DNA of 64,000 bases from Streptococcus sp. 68 (GCF_013277415.1 NZ_VMMX01000014.1:18313-82312); one strand, 5' to 3'. Shown: positions 47,654 to 58,834, counted from the stretch's first letter. Notes: generated by a model not told the origin, from the letters alone. Made by a program: numbers and translations.

Positions 47654-48613
47654 TTATTGCAATACAAGTGATGCTGCTCCGATAACTCCAGCGTCATTTC
47701 CTAGAGTTGCAAGAGCTAATTTAGTGGATGTGCGTACTTGTGGGAAACTATTTTCGTCGTAAACTTTTTGAACACCTTGTAGAAGGAATTCTCCCGCAGC
47801 TGATACTCCACCACCAATTACGATTGTTGATGGGTTGAGGATTGAACCGATGTTGGCACAAGCGATTCCCAAGTAACGTGAGAAGTTACGGTAAACGATC
47901 AAAGCAAGGTCGTCTCCTTCTTTTGCCAAATCAAAGACAGTCTTAGCGGTTACTTCTTCTCCATTATCAATCAAGCGTTTCAAGGCTGCATCGCCTTCGT
48001 ATTCATCGGCATAGCGACGAGTCAAGTTGACAATCCCTGTTGCTGAAGCAACTGTCTCAAGGCAACCTTTCTTACCGCAAGTACATGCGATTGGTTGGTC
48101 AAAGTCAACAGTGATGTGGCCAAGTTCACCTGCTGCACCAGCAACACCATGAAGCAATTTGCCTTCAGCGACGATACCGCCACCAACACCTGTACCAAGT
48201 GTCATAAAGACAACGTCTGGTTGGTTATCACCAGCACCCATCCAGCGCTCACCGAGAGCGGCCACGTTGGCATCATTATCGATGAAGAATGGAATACCCA
48301 AGGCTTTTTCAATTTTTTCTTTGATTGGTTGAAGGGTTTTCCAGTTCAAGTTGTAGGCACCAATAACAGTTCCTTTTTCACGGTCAACCACACCTGGTGA
48401 TCCCATCCCAATTCCTTGGAAGTCCGCTGCTGCCAATCCAAGCAAGGCCAAACGATGTTGAATAGACTCAATCATATCATCTACGATATGACTTCCCTCA
48501 TCCAAAATGTTGGTCTTGATAGACCATTTTTCTTGGATTTCTCCCTCTTGAGTTAAAATTGCGAACTTGATAGATGTTCCACCAAGGTCAATTCCAATAA
48601 TCTTTTGACTCAT
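47654..48613 (-). CDS. gki: Glucokinase (ROK family)
   Basis: The 319-aa enzyme phosphorylates glucose with ATP. The N-terminal phosphate loop is GIDLGGTSIKFA (residues 6-17). The catalytic Asp is in FIDNDANVAALGE and the ROK zinc motif is CTCGKKGCLE. The second of two adjacent ATGs has the better 6-nt spacing from AAGGAG, so I use that. This is also a standard MLST locus in pneumococcus. Confidence 0.94.
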   Translation of the reverse strand: MSQKIIGIDLGGTSIKFAILTQEGEIQEKWSIKTNILDEGSHIVDDMIESIQHRLALLGLAAADFQGIGMGSPGVVDREKGTVIGAYNLNWKTLQPIKEKIEKALGIPFFIDNDANVAALGERWMGAGDNQPDVVFMTLGTGVGGGIVAEGKLLHGVAGAAGELGHITVDFDQPIACTCGKKGCLETVASATGIVNLTRRYADEYEGDAALKRLIDNGEEVTAKTVFDLAKEGDDLALIVYRNFSRYLGIACANIGSILNPSTIVIGGGVSAAGEFLLQGVQKVYDENSFPQVRTSTKLALATLGNDAGVIGAASLVLQ

Positions 48614-48661
48614 CATATTCTCCTTTTTTATTATGAATTAATTGAAAATGCTTACAGTATT

Positions 48662-48690
48662 AGTATAACAAAAACTAATCGTTTATGCAA
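48662..48690 (-). promoter_or_regulatory. gki promoter
   Basis: TTGCAT (48685-48690), a 17-bp spacer and TATACT (48662-48667). Confidence 0.7.
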
Positions 48691-48700
48691 AGGTTTGCAT
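48685..48700. promoter_or_regulatory. Palindrome over the gki -35 box
   Basis: ATGCAAA-GG-TTTGCAT is a perfect inverted repeat whose left arm is the -35 box. It is a candidate operator; the regulator is unknown. Confidence 0.5.
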
Positions 48701-48723
48701 TAACTTTCTGAATTTTATCTGAT

Positions 48724-49416
48724 TTATGGTTTCCAGAGACCTGAGGCATCTACATAGTAGCGGCCTCCATCAACTCGCTCATTCTTAGCCATTTTACCAT
48801 CTGATTTCAAATAGTAATTTCCTTGCCATGCATTGCGAGCGTATGAACCATCTGATTTCAAGTAATACCAGGCTTGATAAGAAGAGTCATAAACCCACTC
48901 ATCTTGTGCCATTTTACCGCTTGACTTAAGGTAGTAAGCTCCTTGCCATGCATCCTTTGCATAAGATCCATCTGATTTCAAATAATACCAAGCTTGATAG
49001 GAAGAATCATAAATCCATTCGCTCTGTGCCATTTGACCATCTTCTTTCAGGTAATAGCTTCCCTGCCATGCATTTTTCACTGGATTGCCATTTCCATCAA
49101 AGTAATACCAAGTACCATCCTGCTTAACCCAACCACTTGTTGTTGCTGAACTTGTATCAGTTTGAGTTGTAGTCTCTTGTTTTGCTTTAAAGGCACCCTT
49201 AGGGGCATTTTTCAATTCACAAGCCACACCATCATGATCGCGATCTAACTTGGCAGAATACCCAGGTTCTCCCTCGTGAATATCTGCGTATCCATTCGCC
49301 CAAGCTTCTTTACAACTAGAAAAATGGATGTTTTCTTCCGCTAAAACTGGTTGTGAAAACAAAGCTAAAACTGGTAAGGTAGCCAGACTCATTTTTAAAA
49401 ATAGACGTTTGTTCAT
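48724..49416 (-). CDS. cbpL: Choline-binding surface protein with Excalibur domain (CbpL-like)
   Basis: The 230-aa secreted protein has a signal peptide (residues 1-26, ending PVLA), an Excalibur calcium-binding domain (about 32-62, DRDHDGVACE) and a linker. About six choline-binding repeats follow (about 88-228; WYYFDGNG, WYYLKSDGSY types). These hold it on teichoic-acid choline. Two 120-bp segments (about 48840-48960 and 48960-49080) are nearly identical. CbpL as I know it carries a further C-terminal lipoprotein-like domain, which is absent here. SD GAGGAG. Confidence 0.82.
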   Translation of the reverse strand: MNKRLFLKMSLATLPVLALFSQPVLAEENIHFSSCKEAWANGYADIHEGEPGYSAKLDRDHDGVACELKNAPKGAFKAKQETTTQTDTSSATTSGWVKQDGTWYYFDGNGNPVKNAWQGSYYLKEDGQMAQSEWIYDSSYQAWYYLKSDGSYAKDAWQGAYYLKSSGKMAQDEWVYDSSYQAWYYLKSDGSYARNAWQGNYYLKSDGKMAKNERVDGGRYYVDASGLWKP

Positions 49417-49465
49417 TTGGTTCTCCTCTAACGATGTTATCGATTTCAATATTATTTTATCAAAC

Positions 49466-49573
49466 TTATTTCAGCAATTCAAGAGTCTCTGTGGGCTTAT
49501 CCCTCAATTGATTCCGAACTTCTTTCCAAGACTCTGCTGACTGCCCCAACCCATGCAAAAATATCAGTTTCAT
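49466..49573 (-). pseudogene. Remnant of an alpha/beta-hydrolase gene
   Basis: Directly after the pabB stop (TAG-ATG), 35 codons read MKLIFLHGLGQSAESWKEVR and then run to TAA. The HGLGQS oxyanion-type start is typical of alpha/beta-hydrolases, which have some 240 residues or more. The nucleophile and the rest of the fold are missing. It keeps a GAGGAG SD from the pabB end. Confidence 0.65.
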
Positions 49574-51295
49574 CTAATTCTCCTCTAGGTTTAATTCATA
49601 CAAGCCTCTCACTGCATTACAGCCGTAAATAGCTTCTGCTTGGGCTAAGTCTGCCAAGGTCAAGACTTTCTCTTCTACCTGTCCTGTTTCTAGTAAATAC
49701 TGACGGTAAATTCCTGGCAAGATTCCCAGTCGGATAGGCGGTGTGTAGAGTTTTCCAGCGATTTTCAGAACCAAATTTCCGATTGAGGTTTCCAATAGCT
49801 CTCCAGCTATATTATGGTAAATAATTTCTTGTTCTCCTAAACTCAAATGCGGTCGGTGAGTCGTTTTAAAGTAGGTAAAGGATTGATTCAAAGCAGCTTC
49901 TTGAAGGCAGACTTGGGCCTGACAAAAGCTTGTACTAAGAGGGGTTAATACTTGACGATTGACTTCTATCTCTCCAGATTTGCTGAGAGAAATTCGCAAG
50001 CGGTAATCTTGATTAACTTCACAATCCTGACACTCTTCCTCTATCTTTTGTTTCAAGTTTTCTGAATCAAATGGAAAGGCAAAATACCGACTAGCTTTTC
50101 TCAGCCTTTCTATATGTTGATTCTCAAACAGCAAGCACTTCTGGCTGATTTTCCCTGTAGTAATCAGTTTGAAACGAGCTTGTTTACGATAGAGAACAGC
50201 TGCCTTTTGATGAACCTCTCGATACTCAGATTCCCAAGTGCTATCCCATGTAATGCCTCCGCCAACTCCATAGATGGCTTTCCCTTGATACAGTTGAATC
50301 GTCCGAATGGCCACATTAAAAATCCGTCGTCCATTTGGAAGCAAGAAACCAATCGTTCCGCAGTAAACTCCACGCGGTTGCGGCTCTAGGTCCTTGATAA
50401 TCTCCATAGTCGCAATTTTGGGAGCTCCCGTTATGGATCCACAAGGAAAGAGAGAGCGAAAAATTGTAACTAAATCAACATCTGCTCGCAACCGACTCTT
50501 GATGGTCGAAGTCATCTGCCAAACAGTTGAATACTGCTCTACCTGACACAGACGCTTCACGTGCTCGCTCCCCACCTCAGAAATACGGTTCATATCATTG
50601 CGCAAGAGGTCCACGATCATCATATTTTCAGAGCGATTTTTGGGATCCTGCTCCAGCCAACTAGCCTGTTCAAGATCTTCTTGGTCAGTTATGCCACGCT
50701 GAGTCGTCCCCTTCATTGGTCGTGTTGTCAATTCACGGTCATTTTGCTCAAAAAAGAGTTCTGGGCTCATAGAAATCACTGCCATCTCATCATGTTCCAC
50801 ATAAGCATTGTAGCCTGCTTCCTGCTCTACCACCATGCGATTGTAAATGGCAAAAGGATTGGCACTTAAGTCCTGCTTGAGTTGAACGGTGTAGTTGACC
50901 TGATAGGTGTCCCCTTGCCGCAAATGATGATGTATCTGTGTAATAGCCTTTTCATAGTCCTCTGCAGACGTTACTTCCTGCCAGTTTGAAGGCAAATCAA
51001 CCTCGTCATAAATCAGAGGAATAGGGGATGTTTCTACCCTATTATGAACTGTAAAATATAGCAGATACTCTCCCAGTAAAGGAGCTTTATGAACTGCTAA
51101 TTTCTTCTCAAAAGCAGGTGCAGCCTCATAGCTGACATAACCCACCACATAATAGCCTTGCTCTTGGTAGCTTTCCACTTGTGCCAGCAAATCTGCCACT
51201 TCTGCTATATTTCTCGTTTTCAACTCTTTAATCGGCTGGGTAAAGGTGTATCTCTCCCCCAAAGCCCTAAAATCAATCACTGTTTTTCTATGCAT
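49574..51295 (-). CDS. pabB: Aminodeoxychorismate synthase component I fused to aminodeoxychorismate lyase (PabBC)
   Basis: The 573-aa fusion has a chorismate-binding domain (residues 1-375; TRPMKGTTQRG, CGSITGAPKIATMEII) and a C-terminal class IV aminotransferase domain (about 380-573; ILPGIYRQYLLE, EAIYGCNAVRGLYEL). Together they make p-aminobenzoate for folate. The glutaminase PabA is not in the window. The ATG lies 6 nt after an extended -10 (TGCTATACT), without an SD, so the message should be leaderless. Confidence 0.93.
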   Translation of the reverse strand: MHRKTVIDFRALGERYTFTQPIKELKTRNIAEVADLLAQVESYQEQGYYVVGYVSYEAAPAFEKKLAVHKAPLLGEYLLYFTVHNRVETSPIPLIYDEVDLPSNWQEVTSAEDYEKAITQIHHHLRQGDTYQVNYTVQLKQDLSANPFAIYNRMVVEQEAGYNAYVEHDEMAVISMSPELFFEQNDRELTTRPMKGTTQRGITDQEDLEQASWLEQDPKNRSENMMIVDLLRNDMNRISEVGSEHVKRLCQVEQYSTVWQMTSTIKSRLRADVDLVTIFRSLFPCGSITGAPKIATMEIIKDLEPQPRGVYCGTIGFLLPNGRRIFNVAIRTIQLYQGKAIYGVGGGITWDSTWESEYREVHQKAAVLYRKQARFKLITTGKISQKCLLFENQHIERLRKASRYFAFPFDSENLKQKIEEECQDCEVNQDYRLRISLSKSGEIEVNRQVLTPLSTSFCQAQVCLQEAALNQSFTYFKTTHRPHLSLGEQEIIYHNIAGELLETSIGNLVLKIAGKLYTPPIRLGILPGIYRQYLLETGQVEEKVLTLADLAQAEAIYGCNAVRGLYELNLEEN

Positions 51296-51301
51296 ACCTT
51301 A

Positions 51302-51310
51302 AGTATAGCA
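51302..51310 (-). promoter_or_regulatory. pabB extended -10, 6 nt from the ATG
   Basis: TATACT (51302-51307) preceded by TGC on the minus strand. The terminator hairpin of the preceding gene ends just upstream. Confidence 0.6.
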
Positions 51311-51350
51311 TAAAAAGGCAGATACAGACAAAGCTGATCTACCTTTTTTC
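51311..51350 (-). terminator. Terminator of the orphan zmp cassette
   Basis: AAGGTAGAT/ATCTGCCTT stem followed by T5 on the minus strand; it touches the pabB promoter. Confidence 0.75.
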
Positions 51351-51369
51351 ATTTTACTAGTCCTATCTA

Positions 51370-52224
51370 CTATTTAGTGAATAAATCTCCAGTAAATCCG
51401 TCTGATTTCTGCAATAGTTGTTTGTAAACTTTCCATTTAAGATTCACTGTATTATCAAATTTATTACCTTGAAGGTCTTTTTCAACTGCAGCATCGAATA
51501 GCTCTTGAAGTTCTTCATGTGTTGAAATCTTTTGACCATCAATTTCAATTTCTACAAAACCTTTCTCAGCTTTAGCTCTGACTTCTTTATACCATTCTTT
51601 CTTCCACTCTTCTAATGTATTAAATCTACCTTTAGAAACTTTTTGGATGATAAAGTCATCACCTAGACCTACGTTGCCGGCTGCTTTAGATTCTTGTTTA
51701 TACTTGTTAGATGCATACCCTAAGAATCCATCAAGGTAACCGTAGTAGCCCCACATACGGAATGTATTGTGTTTGAATGAGATTGAGCCAGCCGTACTCT
51801 TACTTGTGTTACCACCGTAAATACCAGTCATCATATTCACAACAGTATAAGCAGAATCGAATCCTTCAGTACGGTAATGACCATTGCCTGGTAGCCCGTG
51901 TTTAGTAGCGAAGTTGTTATCTACAAGTTGATCAATAGCTGTCAGTTTCATACTCTTCTCATCATCATTTAAATCGCGAACTAAATCCCATTGATGTGGT
52001 GCACCTTCTAACTTATTATAGCTAGCTTTTTCGCGATATTTCTTATCGATTCTCTTGAACCACTTATCGTTAGTTCCAGTATTTTTCTTGATGACAGATT
52101 CTGCTTCTAAGTAATCAAGCATCATCATAGATTCATTATAGTTCTTCATGTAGTGGTCAATTTTCTCACGGAGTTCTTCTGGTGTCAAATACGTAGTACT
52201 ATCCGTTACAATCGCAATTTTCAT
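51370..52224 (-). CDS. Orphan C-terminal Zmp cassette with a DegV-like N-terminus
   Basis: The 284-aa ORF has two parts. Residues 1-17 ([17 protein letters not shown]) read like the start of a DegV protein. From about residue 18 to the end it is homologous to the last ~262 residues of the adjacent ZmpB ([10 protein letters not shown] against [40 protein letters not shown]). It has no signal peptide, no LPxTG and no HExxH. An AAGGAG SD and a terminator suggest it is expressed; it may instead act as a recombination donor for zmpB. Confidence 0.85.
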   Translation of the reverse strand: MKIAIVTDSTTYLTPEELREKIDHYMKNYNESMMMLDYLEAESVIKKNTGTNDKWFKRIDKKYREKASYNKLEGAPHQWDLVRDLNDDEKSMKLTAIDQLVDNNFATKHGLPGNGHYRTEGFDSAYTVVNMMTGIYGGNTSKSTAGSISFKHNTFRMWGYYGYLDGFLGYASNKYKQESKAAGNVGLGDDFIIQKVSKGRFNTLEEWKKEWYKEVRAKAEKGFVEIEIDGQKISTHEELQELFDAAVEKDLQGNKFDNTVNLKWKVYKQLLQKSDGFTGDLFTK

Positions 52225-52323
52225 TTACTAGACTCCTTTTCTTAAAATTAGCAATCACGTTGCTTTCTATAGTATACCCAAAATATATATTAGGAGCAAA
52301 CGTTGGAAATTAGCAGAACCACA

Positions 52324-52355
52324 AAAAGGAGCTAGGCTTTCACCTAAACTCCTTA
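52324..52355 (-). terminator. zmpB terminator
   Basis: AAGGAG-TTTAGG/GCCTAG-CTCCTT stem followed by T5 on the minus strand. Confidence 0.85.
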
Positions 52356-52366
52356 ACACTAAAATT

Positions 52367-55300
52367 TTACTTTGTAAAAACTTCTTCTTTAAAACTATTT
52401 GTAGCTTGTAATAATTTTTTAAAGACTTTTTCTTTCAGTGAAACTGTGTTTGTATATGATTCTTTGCTTGTTCTAGCCATTTCTTCTTTATCTTTTTGAA
52501 CTGCTTCTTGGAATAGTGTTTCCAATTGCGCATATGATGAAATGGTTTTTCCGTCTATCTCAAATTCATGTATCCCATCTTTAGCTTGGGCTACAACTTT
52601 TTTGAAATATGCCTTCTTCCAATCTTCTAAAGTATGGAATTCACCTTCAGAAATTTTTTCAATAATATAGCTATCACTTAATACTTTATTTTCTTTTCGA
52701 GCTTCTGCACTATATTTATTTGATGCATAACCGACAAACCCTTTTTCATATCCATAGTATCCCCACAGACGGAATGTATTGTGTTTAAATGATAATGCTC
52801 CTGGAGAACCTTCACTCGTATTTCCTCCATAGATTCCTCCGGTAATTCGAACATTGACATATGCTGTTTGGAAGTCTTCAGGTTTATATAAACCATGGAA
52901 ATCTCGATTTGTAATGAAATTGTTCATAATTAAATCATCGACAGAATTTAGCGGTACTTGTTTATCAGTATCATTCAACGGACGAACATTGTCCCATTGA
53001 TCTTTAGAGTTAGCTGGATTTCGAAGTTGTTTGTCCATCTTCTTGAACCATTTGTATTTTAATGCTGTATCCTGTTGTTTAACAACCGTATCCCCTTCTA
53101 AATAATCTAAGAGCATTAACGTATCATTATAGCCTTTCATATAATGATCAATTTCCTCACGTGATCTTAATTCGTTTGGATTTGTATTATACCATTGATT
53201 TCCATTGTTTGGACGAACGTAAGCCATATTCAATCCTAACGCTCCATATTCTCCTTGGTGCCCAATTTCAGAAGGCGATTGTAACATTCCTTGCGCAAAC
53301 GCTTCAACATTAGTTCCCGGACGATGTCTCCATCCACCTAAGTAAGCCATACGGTCGTTAACGTGTGTCGTTTCATGCGTAAAAGCTGAAATCCCAAACG
53401 GACTAATCATATTGGTAAGCATAAAGAATACTGATGCTTCAGGTCTATTCGGATCATCATAGATAGAGGCCATTGCCCCCATACGTGTATCAGTATTATG
53501 ATATGTTCCTGTCGGTCCGAACACTTCCCGAATCGGTGCAATTGCTGTTCCTTGATTTGAATACCCTAGACGATTTGCAGATACACCTGGATATAATTGA
53601 TTATCCCAGACCGGAGTTGGTACTATATTTTTACTCTTCAACAGACGTTCTCGAACATTTGGTAACGCTAATCGAGACCAGAAGTCTAAGTACGCTTGTT
53701 GAGCTGTAGCCACCTTATCAATTTCCGGTTTAAATGCATTTCTTTCTTCTTCCGTCATCTTGCCATATTTCTCAAATGAACTAAAGGCTAATGTATTATA
53801 AGTTGAAATTAAGAACATATGCGCATTCTTTACGTTTAGAAGCGGTAAAATCATCTTAGCATGGGTACCATTATTCAATCCATCGTAAGCACGATGTTTC
53901 TTATCTTTAAAATCTTCCGTTGTTGTCTCTGGTTCCGAAACATATACATGATCTCTCGTTGCATCAATAAACCAATCATTCATATTATCAATATTTGTAA
54001 ATAATTTACGATTATAATCTAAGAATTGATGTAAATTACCAGACAATGTATCCTTCGCTAAGACTTCACGGAATGCATCTTGCGTACGGTTACCTTTGAG
54101 GTTATTCTCTTTTGAACCAATCTCAATCAATCGATCCAATACACTTACGTTTTTACCATAGAAATCTGGTTTGAATAACATTAATTCTTTAATATTTACC
54201 TCTCCAAATTTTACTCCGTAATAACGATGTAGATACGTTAATCCAAGAATTAAAGCCGCTTTATTCTTTTCAACTTTATCTAAGATCATTTGTTGTGCTA
54301 CTAGAGAATCATTTAATTGATGATTTTCGTTTTGAACTAACTTAGTCACTAGTTCTGTTAAGTTATTCTTCACATAATCAAAGCTTTCTTCTAAGTAAAG
54401 ATTTTTCACTGCATCAAATCTTCCTGATCCCAGTCGGTTAAAGTGTTTATAAATAACATCTGATTGTAATTCAATCGGAATTAATTTTGAAACAATTCCA
54501 TTCACTAAACCATCATAATTTTTTTGAACAATATTTAATGTATATTTAACTCCTAAATCTGTTACAGTGTATTCTTTAACATTACTTAATCCTTCTGTAC
54601 TGCCAGATAGATTTAAGTATTCTTTTGTTCCATCCGCATAGTGAATCATAATTTTATTCACTTCTTCTAAATTTGTAACGAATTTTGTATCATGCATTGG
54701 TGTTACAGAAAGAACTTCTTTCGTATTTAAGTTATGTGATTTATCCAATTTATTAGCTTGATGTACAATATATTCTTTATTATAGAATGGTTGTAATTTT
54801 TCAAAATTCTTATATGCTAATTTATATTCATCGTTATAATCTTGGATTTGATCATAAGCAGAATTTTGAGACACTGTTGCGTTTAATGTAGCCACTAGTG
54901 ATTTTTCGCTTTCAAAAGTATTAGCAGTAATATTATAGCTAGCTACTTTTTCATCAGCTTCCTCTTTTGTCAATTCAATTTGTTTATTAGGATATTTAGT
55001 GTATGACTTTTTACCTTCACTATATCCAGCTACACTGTATAATTTATCAATTTGTGGATGTGCATAATCATCATCAATATCATTTGAACCAAATAACATT
55101 TCTGCATTTTTCACTTTTACATAACTAACATTATCTTTTACTGTACCAAAAGGCCATGTCTTACTTGCAAACGCTCCAGTTTGTACTGGCGTAACTACAT
55201 TAATCATTCCTTTGGCAACAGATTTGGTCAAGTTTCCTTTAGTTCCAGTTAAATAATCGCCTACCATTCCGTATTCAACATATGGAATTAATGAGCTGGC

Positions 55301-58228
55301 TCGTACGTTATTACCTGTTAATATTGCATCTACATAAGTTCTCGTTACAATGCCTCGATAATTTTTATCAGCAATACCACCTAACATAGAACCATTTGCA
55401 TGTAATTTTCCGATGAATGCAACATTTTCAATGCGAGTTCCATCGTTCATATTATTAACAACACCCGCTACATTATTACGTCCAATAACAGAACCTGTAA
55501 TTTTAACATCTTCAATGACAGAAGTGCCATTCATTGTATTTGCTATTGTAGCAACACCATCATCATTTTTACGATCGATATCGACATCTTCAAAATTAAT
55601 ATTTTTTATAGTAGCATTCTTAATAACATTGAATAAAGGTCGTTCTAACTCTGTAATAGCATAACGTTTTCCGTCTTCACTTAATAATTTTCCTGTAAAT
55701 TCACTCGTGATATACGATTTTCCATTCGCAGATGCATTTCTAGCACTCATACTTTGACCTAATCGGTATTCTCCTGCTGGATCTTTTTGCATTGCTGAAA
55801 CTAAATCTTCAAAATCATAATAAACATTTCCGTTAGCTGCAACTGATTTTTCAATGTAATGAGTATATTCAGATTCAAATGTTTGATCTTTTTGACGCCC
55901 AACTAAATTATCTGCTGTTGCAGTTACTTTATACATTTGTTTTCCATCAACGGTTACTTCTTCAATATTTTTCACTGCTAATAATGTTGATTTTTGATCA
56001 TGTGAAGTGACTTTTAAGTAGTATTTACTCTTATCCTCTGGGATTGATTTTAATCTAGATTCATTCGTTTCTGTTTCTTGATCATATTTAATTAAATCAG
56101 TTCTTCGAATATCTTTGATTTCAACTTTTTTAAGATCTAATTGAATTTTTTTATCTTCTAATGTTTGAGTTTCTTCTCCTTCTCCACGATCATAAACCAT
56201 TGTAGTAGATAGGGTGTAACCTTGATAATATTTCAAGTCTTTTAATGTTGCTTGTAAATCATTTTCCGGCACGTCAACTTCTTTAACTACTTCACCAGCT
56301 TCATTTTTTAAAGCAACTTTAATCGATTTAATCGTAACTCCAACTGGTTTATTTAAAGTGTATTTAGCTGTCGCACTCTTCTTCAAGACATCTTTTTCAG
56401 TATTAGCCCATTGTAAAGTAGGTTTTTCTAACCCTTTTGTACCATTCTTAATAATTTTATCTTGAGGTTGTAAGATAACTTTTTCTTCTACTGTTGGAGC
56501 TTCGTTTGTTTTTTCTCCGCGAATTGTTTTATACGTTTCAGTAATTTGTTTCTTACCGTTTACACCTTCTTGAGCAACTGTAGTTGTTCCACGTTTTAAA
56601 GTGTCATCATCTTCTGTTTTTGTAGCAAAAGGAATGGCTTCTTCTCTTGTTTCAACTGTTGTTCCTTCAACTGGTTTTGTTCCTTTTTTAACGACTTTAG
56701 AAACGGCAGGCGTTTTCACTTCCGTACTGGTAGAAAGAACTTTATCTGTCTCTACACCTTCCACTGTTTCGTAAGTTGTTTTGGTAACTTGAACTCCTTT
56801 AGCCCCTTCACGTTCAACAACTTCTTCATCTACATATTTTGTGTCATCCGGAACTACTTCTGTTGTGAAATCTAATTCACTTTCGGTAGACTTCTCAACT
56901 GTACCTGTTGTTACTTTATATTCTGGGTTTACTTCTTGTACTGGTGCTTGACCTTCTTTGCCTTCTTCTTGCGTACCTTTAGCTGTTTTGGTCTCCTCTG
57001 TTGGTTCTACAGTTTCTTCAACCTTAGTCTCTGGAGATACTTCTTCTTGTTTCGGTGTTTCTTCCGCAGTCTTCTCTTCTTCAGGAGCTTCTGGTTGCTT
57101 TTCTGGAGAGACTGGTGCCTTTTCGTCTTCACTTGGCGCGACTGGTTCACCTGCTTGTTCAACTTTTGGTTCCGTTTGTTTTTCTACAGCAGGCGTTTCC
57201 ACTTTTGGTTCTTCAACAGGTTGATTAGCAGCCTCCTCTTTTGATTCTACTACTGCTGGCTGTGCATCTTCTTGTTTCGGTGTCTCTTCCGATACCTTAT
57301 CCTCTTTAGGATCTTCTTGTTGTGATGAATCTTTTGGTATCCTTGGTTGCTCAGGTTGTTCTGGGACTTTTGGTTGTTCTACTGGAGTTGCAACTTTTGA
57401 TTCCTCAGCTGGTTTGTCTGATGGTTGACTTTCCGGTTTGACTGGTGCTTGTTCATCTGTTTTTGACTCAACTACTCCACTTACTTCTTCAACTGGAGCT
57501 GGTTCTGCTGAATCTTCTTTTTCATCTTTTCCTTTAGGGAGGGGGTCGTCAGTAGGTTTTACTTCCGATTTTGGTTCTTCCTTTGGATCTTCTTCTATTT
57601 TAGGAGCTTCTTCTACTGAAACTTCCTCTACTCCTGCTTGGGTTTCTACCCTAGGTTGTGCTTGACTACTTGTTACTTGGGGATTCTCAACTTCGACTAC
57701 AGTCACCTCTCCAGGTTTAGCTGAGGCTTCTTCTAAAACAGTGTCCAAGCCAAGCGTTTTGAGGATGTCACCTGATAGATAACCAACATAGCGATAGCCC
57801 TCCATTTCAACAACACCCTCTCGACTAGCCGGTGCTAGGGTCGCAACTGGGTCTACAGCTCCTGCACTAGGAAGGACTACCAATCCCATAGCTCCAACTA
57901 GAAAGACGCTGGCAATTTTCTTTCTCTTGTAGATTACAAGTAAGCTCCCAACAGTCAGCAAACCAAAAGCTGTCAAAACAGATGCTTCTGTCCCTGTTTG
58001 TGGCAGCTGGTCTTTTTGATACACCAAACCATAGACAACTTCATCTCCATCAGGCTTTCCTGTCTGGATTAAATCTTTAGCTTCTTGTGAAATAACCTCT
58101 TTATCTACATAGTGATAGGTAGCTGCGTCCACTACAGAAGGAGCCATCAAAAGGCTTCCAAGAAATACAGAACCTACAACTCCCTTAATCTTACGAATTG
58201 AAAAACGGTCTTTTTTAAACACTTTCAT
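52367..58228 (-). CDS. zmpB: Zinc metalloprotease ZmpB (M26/IgA1-protease-like)
   Basis: The 1953-aa surface protease has a FSIRK-type signal peptide (residues 8-36) and LPQTG at 75-79, followed by two hydrophobic segments, the N-terminal anchor order typical of this family. A Pro/Glu/Lys/Val-rich region (about 180-440) and G5-like repeats (about 440-600) precede the long M26 N-terminal region. The catalytic HETTH is at 1618-1622 with a third ligand, Glu, at 1642. It starts 15 nt after the UPF0340 gene. The central part is visibly more AT-rich than the first ~600 bp. Confidence 0.94.
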   Translation of the reverse strand: MKVFKKDRFSIRKIKGVVGSVFLGSLLMAPSVVDAATYHYVDKEVISQEAKDLIQTGKPDGDEVVYGLVYQKDQLPQTGTEASVLTAFGLLTVGSLLVIYKRKKIASVFLVGAMGLVVLPSAGAVDPVATLAPASREGVVEMEGYRYVGYLSGDILKTLGLDTVLEEASAKPGEVTVVEVENPQVTSSQAQPRVETQAGVEEVSVEEAPKIEEDPKEEPKSEVKPTDDPLPKGKDEKEDSAEPAPVEEVSGVVESKTDEQAPVKPESQPSDKPAEESKVATPVEQPKVPEQPEQPRIPKDSSQQEDPKEDKVSEETPKQEDAQPAVVESKEEAANQPVEEPKVETPAVEKQTEPKVEQAGEPVAPSEDEKAPVSPEKQPEAPEEEKTAEETPKQEEVSPETKVEETVEPTEETKTAKGTQEEGKEGQAPVQEVNPEYKVTTGTVEKSTESELDFTTEVVPDDTKYVDEEVVEREGAKGVQVTKTTYETVEGVETDKVLSTSTEVKTPAVSKVVKKGTKPVEGTTVETREEAIPFATKTEDDDTLKRGTTTVAQEGVNGKKQITETYKTIRGEKTNEAPTVEEKVILQPQDKIIKNGTKGLEKPTLQWANTEKDVLKKSATAKYTLNKPVGVTIKSIKVALKNEAGEVVKEVDVPENDLQATLKDLKYYQGYTLSTTMVYDRGEGEETQTLEDKKIQLDLKKVEIKDIRRTDLIKYDQETETNESRLKSIPEDKSKYYLKVTSHDQKSTLLAVKNIEEVTVDGKQMYKVTATADNLVGRQKDQTFESEYTHYIEKSVAANGNVYYDFEDLVSAMQKDPAGEYRLGQSMSARNASANGKSYITSEFTGKLLSEDGKRYAITELERPLFNVIKNATIKNINFEDVDIDRKNDDGVATIANTMNGTSVIEDVKITGSVIGRNNVAGVVNNMNDGTRIENVAFIGKLHANGSMLGGIADKNYRGIVTRTYVDAILTGNNVRASSLIPYVEYGMVGDYLTGTKGNLTKSVAKGMINVVTPVQTGAFASKTWPFGTVKDNVSYVKVKNAEMLFGSNDIDDDYAHPQIDKLYSVAGYSEGKKSYTKYPNKQIELTKEEADEKVASYNITANTFESEKSLVATLNATVSQNSAYDQIQDYNDEYKLAYKNFEKLQPFYNKEYIVHQANKLDKSHNLNTKEVLSVTPMHDTKFVTNLEEVNKIMIHYADGTKEYLNLSGSTEGLSNVKEYTVTDLGVKYTLNIVQKNYDGLVNGIVSKLIPIELQSDVIYKHFNRLGSGRFDAVKNLYLEESFDYVKNNLTELVTKLVQNENHQLNDSLVAQQMILDKVEKNKAALILGLTYLHRYYGVKFGEVNIKELMLFKPDFYGKNVSVLDRLIEIGSKENNLKGNRTQDAFREVLAKDTLSGNLHQFLDYNRKLFTNIDNMNDWFIDATRDHVYVSEPETTTEDFKDKKHRAYDGLNNGTHAKMILPLLNVKNAHMFLISTYNTLAFSSFEKYGKMTEEERNAFKPEIDKVATAQQAYLDFWSRLALPNVRERLLKSKNIVPTPVWDNQLYPGVSANRLGYSNQGTAIAPIREVFGPTGTYHNTDTRMGAMASIYDDPNRPEASVFFMLTNMISPFGISAFTHETTHVNDRMAYLGGWRHRPGTNVEAFAQGMLQSPSEIGHQGEYGALGLNMAYVRPNNGNQWYNTNPNELRSREEIDHYMKGYNDTLMLLDYLEGDTVVKQQDTALKYKWFKKMDKQLRNPANSKDQWDNVRPLNDTDKQVPLNSVDDLIMNNFITNRDFHGLYKPEDFQTAYVNVRITGGIYGGNTSEGSPGALSFKHNTFRLWGYYGYEKGFVGYASNKYSAEARKENKVLSDSYIIEKISEGEFHTLEDWKKAYFKKVVAQAKDGIHEFEIDGKTISSYAQLETLFQEAVQKDKEEMARTSKESYTNTVSLKEKVFKKLLQATNSFKEEVFTK

Positions 58229-58243
58229 CTCCTTTATTCATTC

Positions 58244-58807
58244 TCACGACTTTCTGATAGAATCTTGCGGATAATGCGCACGCGCACCTCCAATTAATTT
58301 TGGACGACTAGCAAGAGCCGTTACATGGGCATGACCAATCTCTCTCAAAAGAGGGCGAATCGGAACCTGAACATGCTTGACATGCATGCCAATTGCAGTA
58401 TCTCCGATATCCAATCCAGCATGAGCCTTGATAAATTCAACCTCAACTGGATCTTGCATAAACTTGAAGGCTGCCAACTGACCTGAACCTCCTGCATGAA
58501 GGGTAGGAAGGACACTGACGATTTCCAGACCAAACTGCTCTGCCACTTGACGTTCAACGACGAGGGCACGATTGACATGCTCACAGCCTTGAACGGCTAA
58601 ATGGATACCTCTACTACCTAGAATACCCAAGACAGTCTCCACTATCAGCTCACCAATCTTTTGACTGGATTCTTTCCCAATCTGACCACCTATCACCTCA
58701 CTAGAAGATAGACCTAAAACAAAAAGGGCCCCCTGCTTCAAATTGGCCTTTTCTAAAACATCTTCTACTATCTGACGTGTTTCTCTTTGAATCTGTGTCT
58801 CGTTCAT
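58244..58807 (-). CDS. UPF0340 (TIGR01440) family protein
   Basis: The 187-aa cytoplasmic protein matches UPF0340: [49 protein letters not shown] and a C-terminal GGARAHYP. Its function is unknown. The start MNETQIQ follows GAGGTGACAG; an upstream ATG is less well placed. It is 15 nt from zmpB with no promoter between, so both should be on one transcript. Confidence 0.88.
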   Translation of the reverse strand: MNETQIQRETRQIVEDVLEKANLKQGALFVLGLSSSEVIGGQIGKESSQKIGELIVETVLGILGSRGIHLAVQGCEHVNRALVVERQVAEQFGLEIVSVLPTLHAGGSGQLAAFKFMQDPVEVEFIKAHAGLDIGDTAIGMHVKHVQVPIRPLLREIGHAHVTALASRPKLIGGARAHYPQDSIRKS

Positions 58808-58834
58808 CTCTGTCACCTCTTTTGTCACCCTTCT

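Noticed and set aside
56936..57665. Long plus-strand ORFs opposite the Pro/Glu-rich part of zmpB
   Set aside because: They are low-complexity antisense products of repetitive zmpB codons, without SDs.
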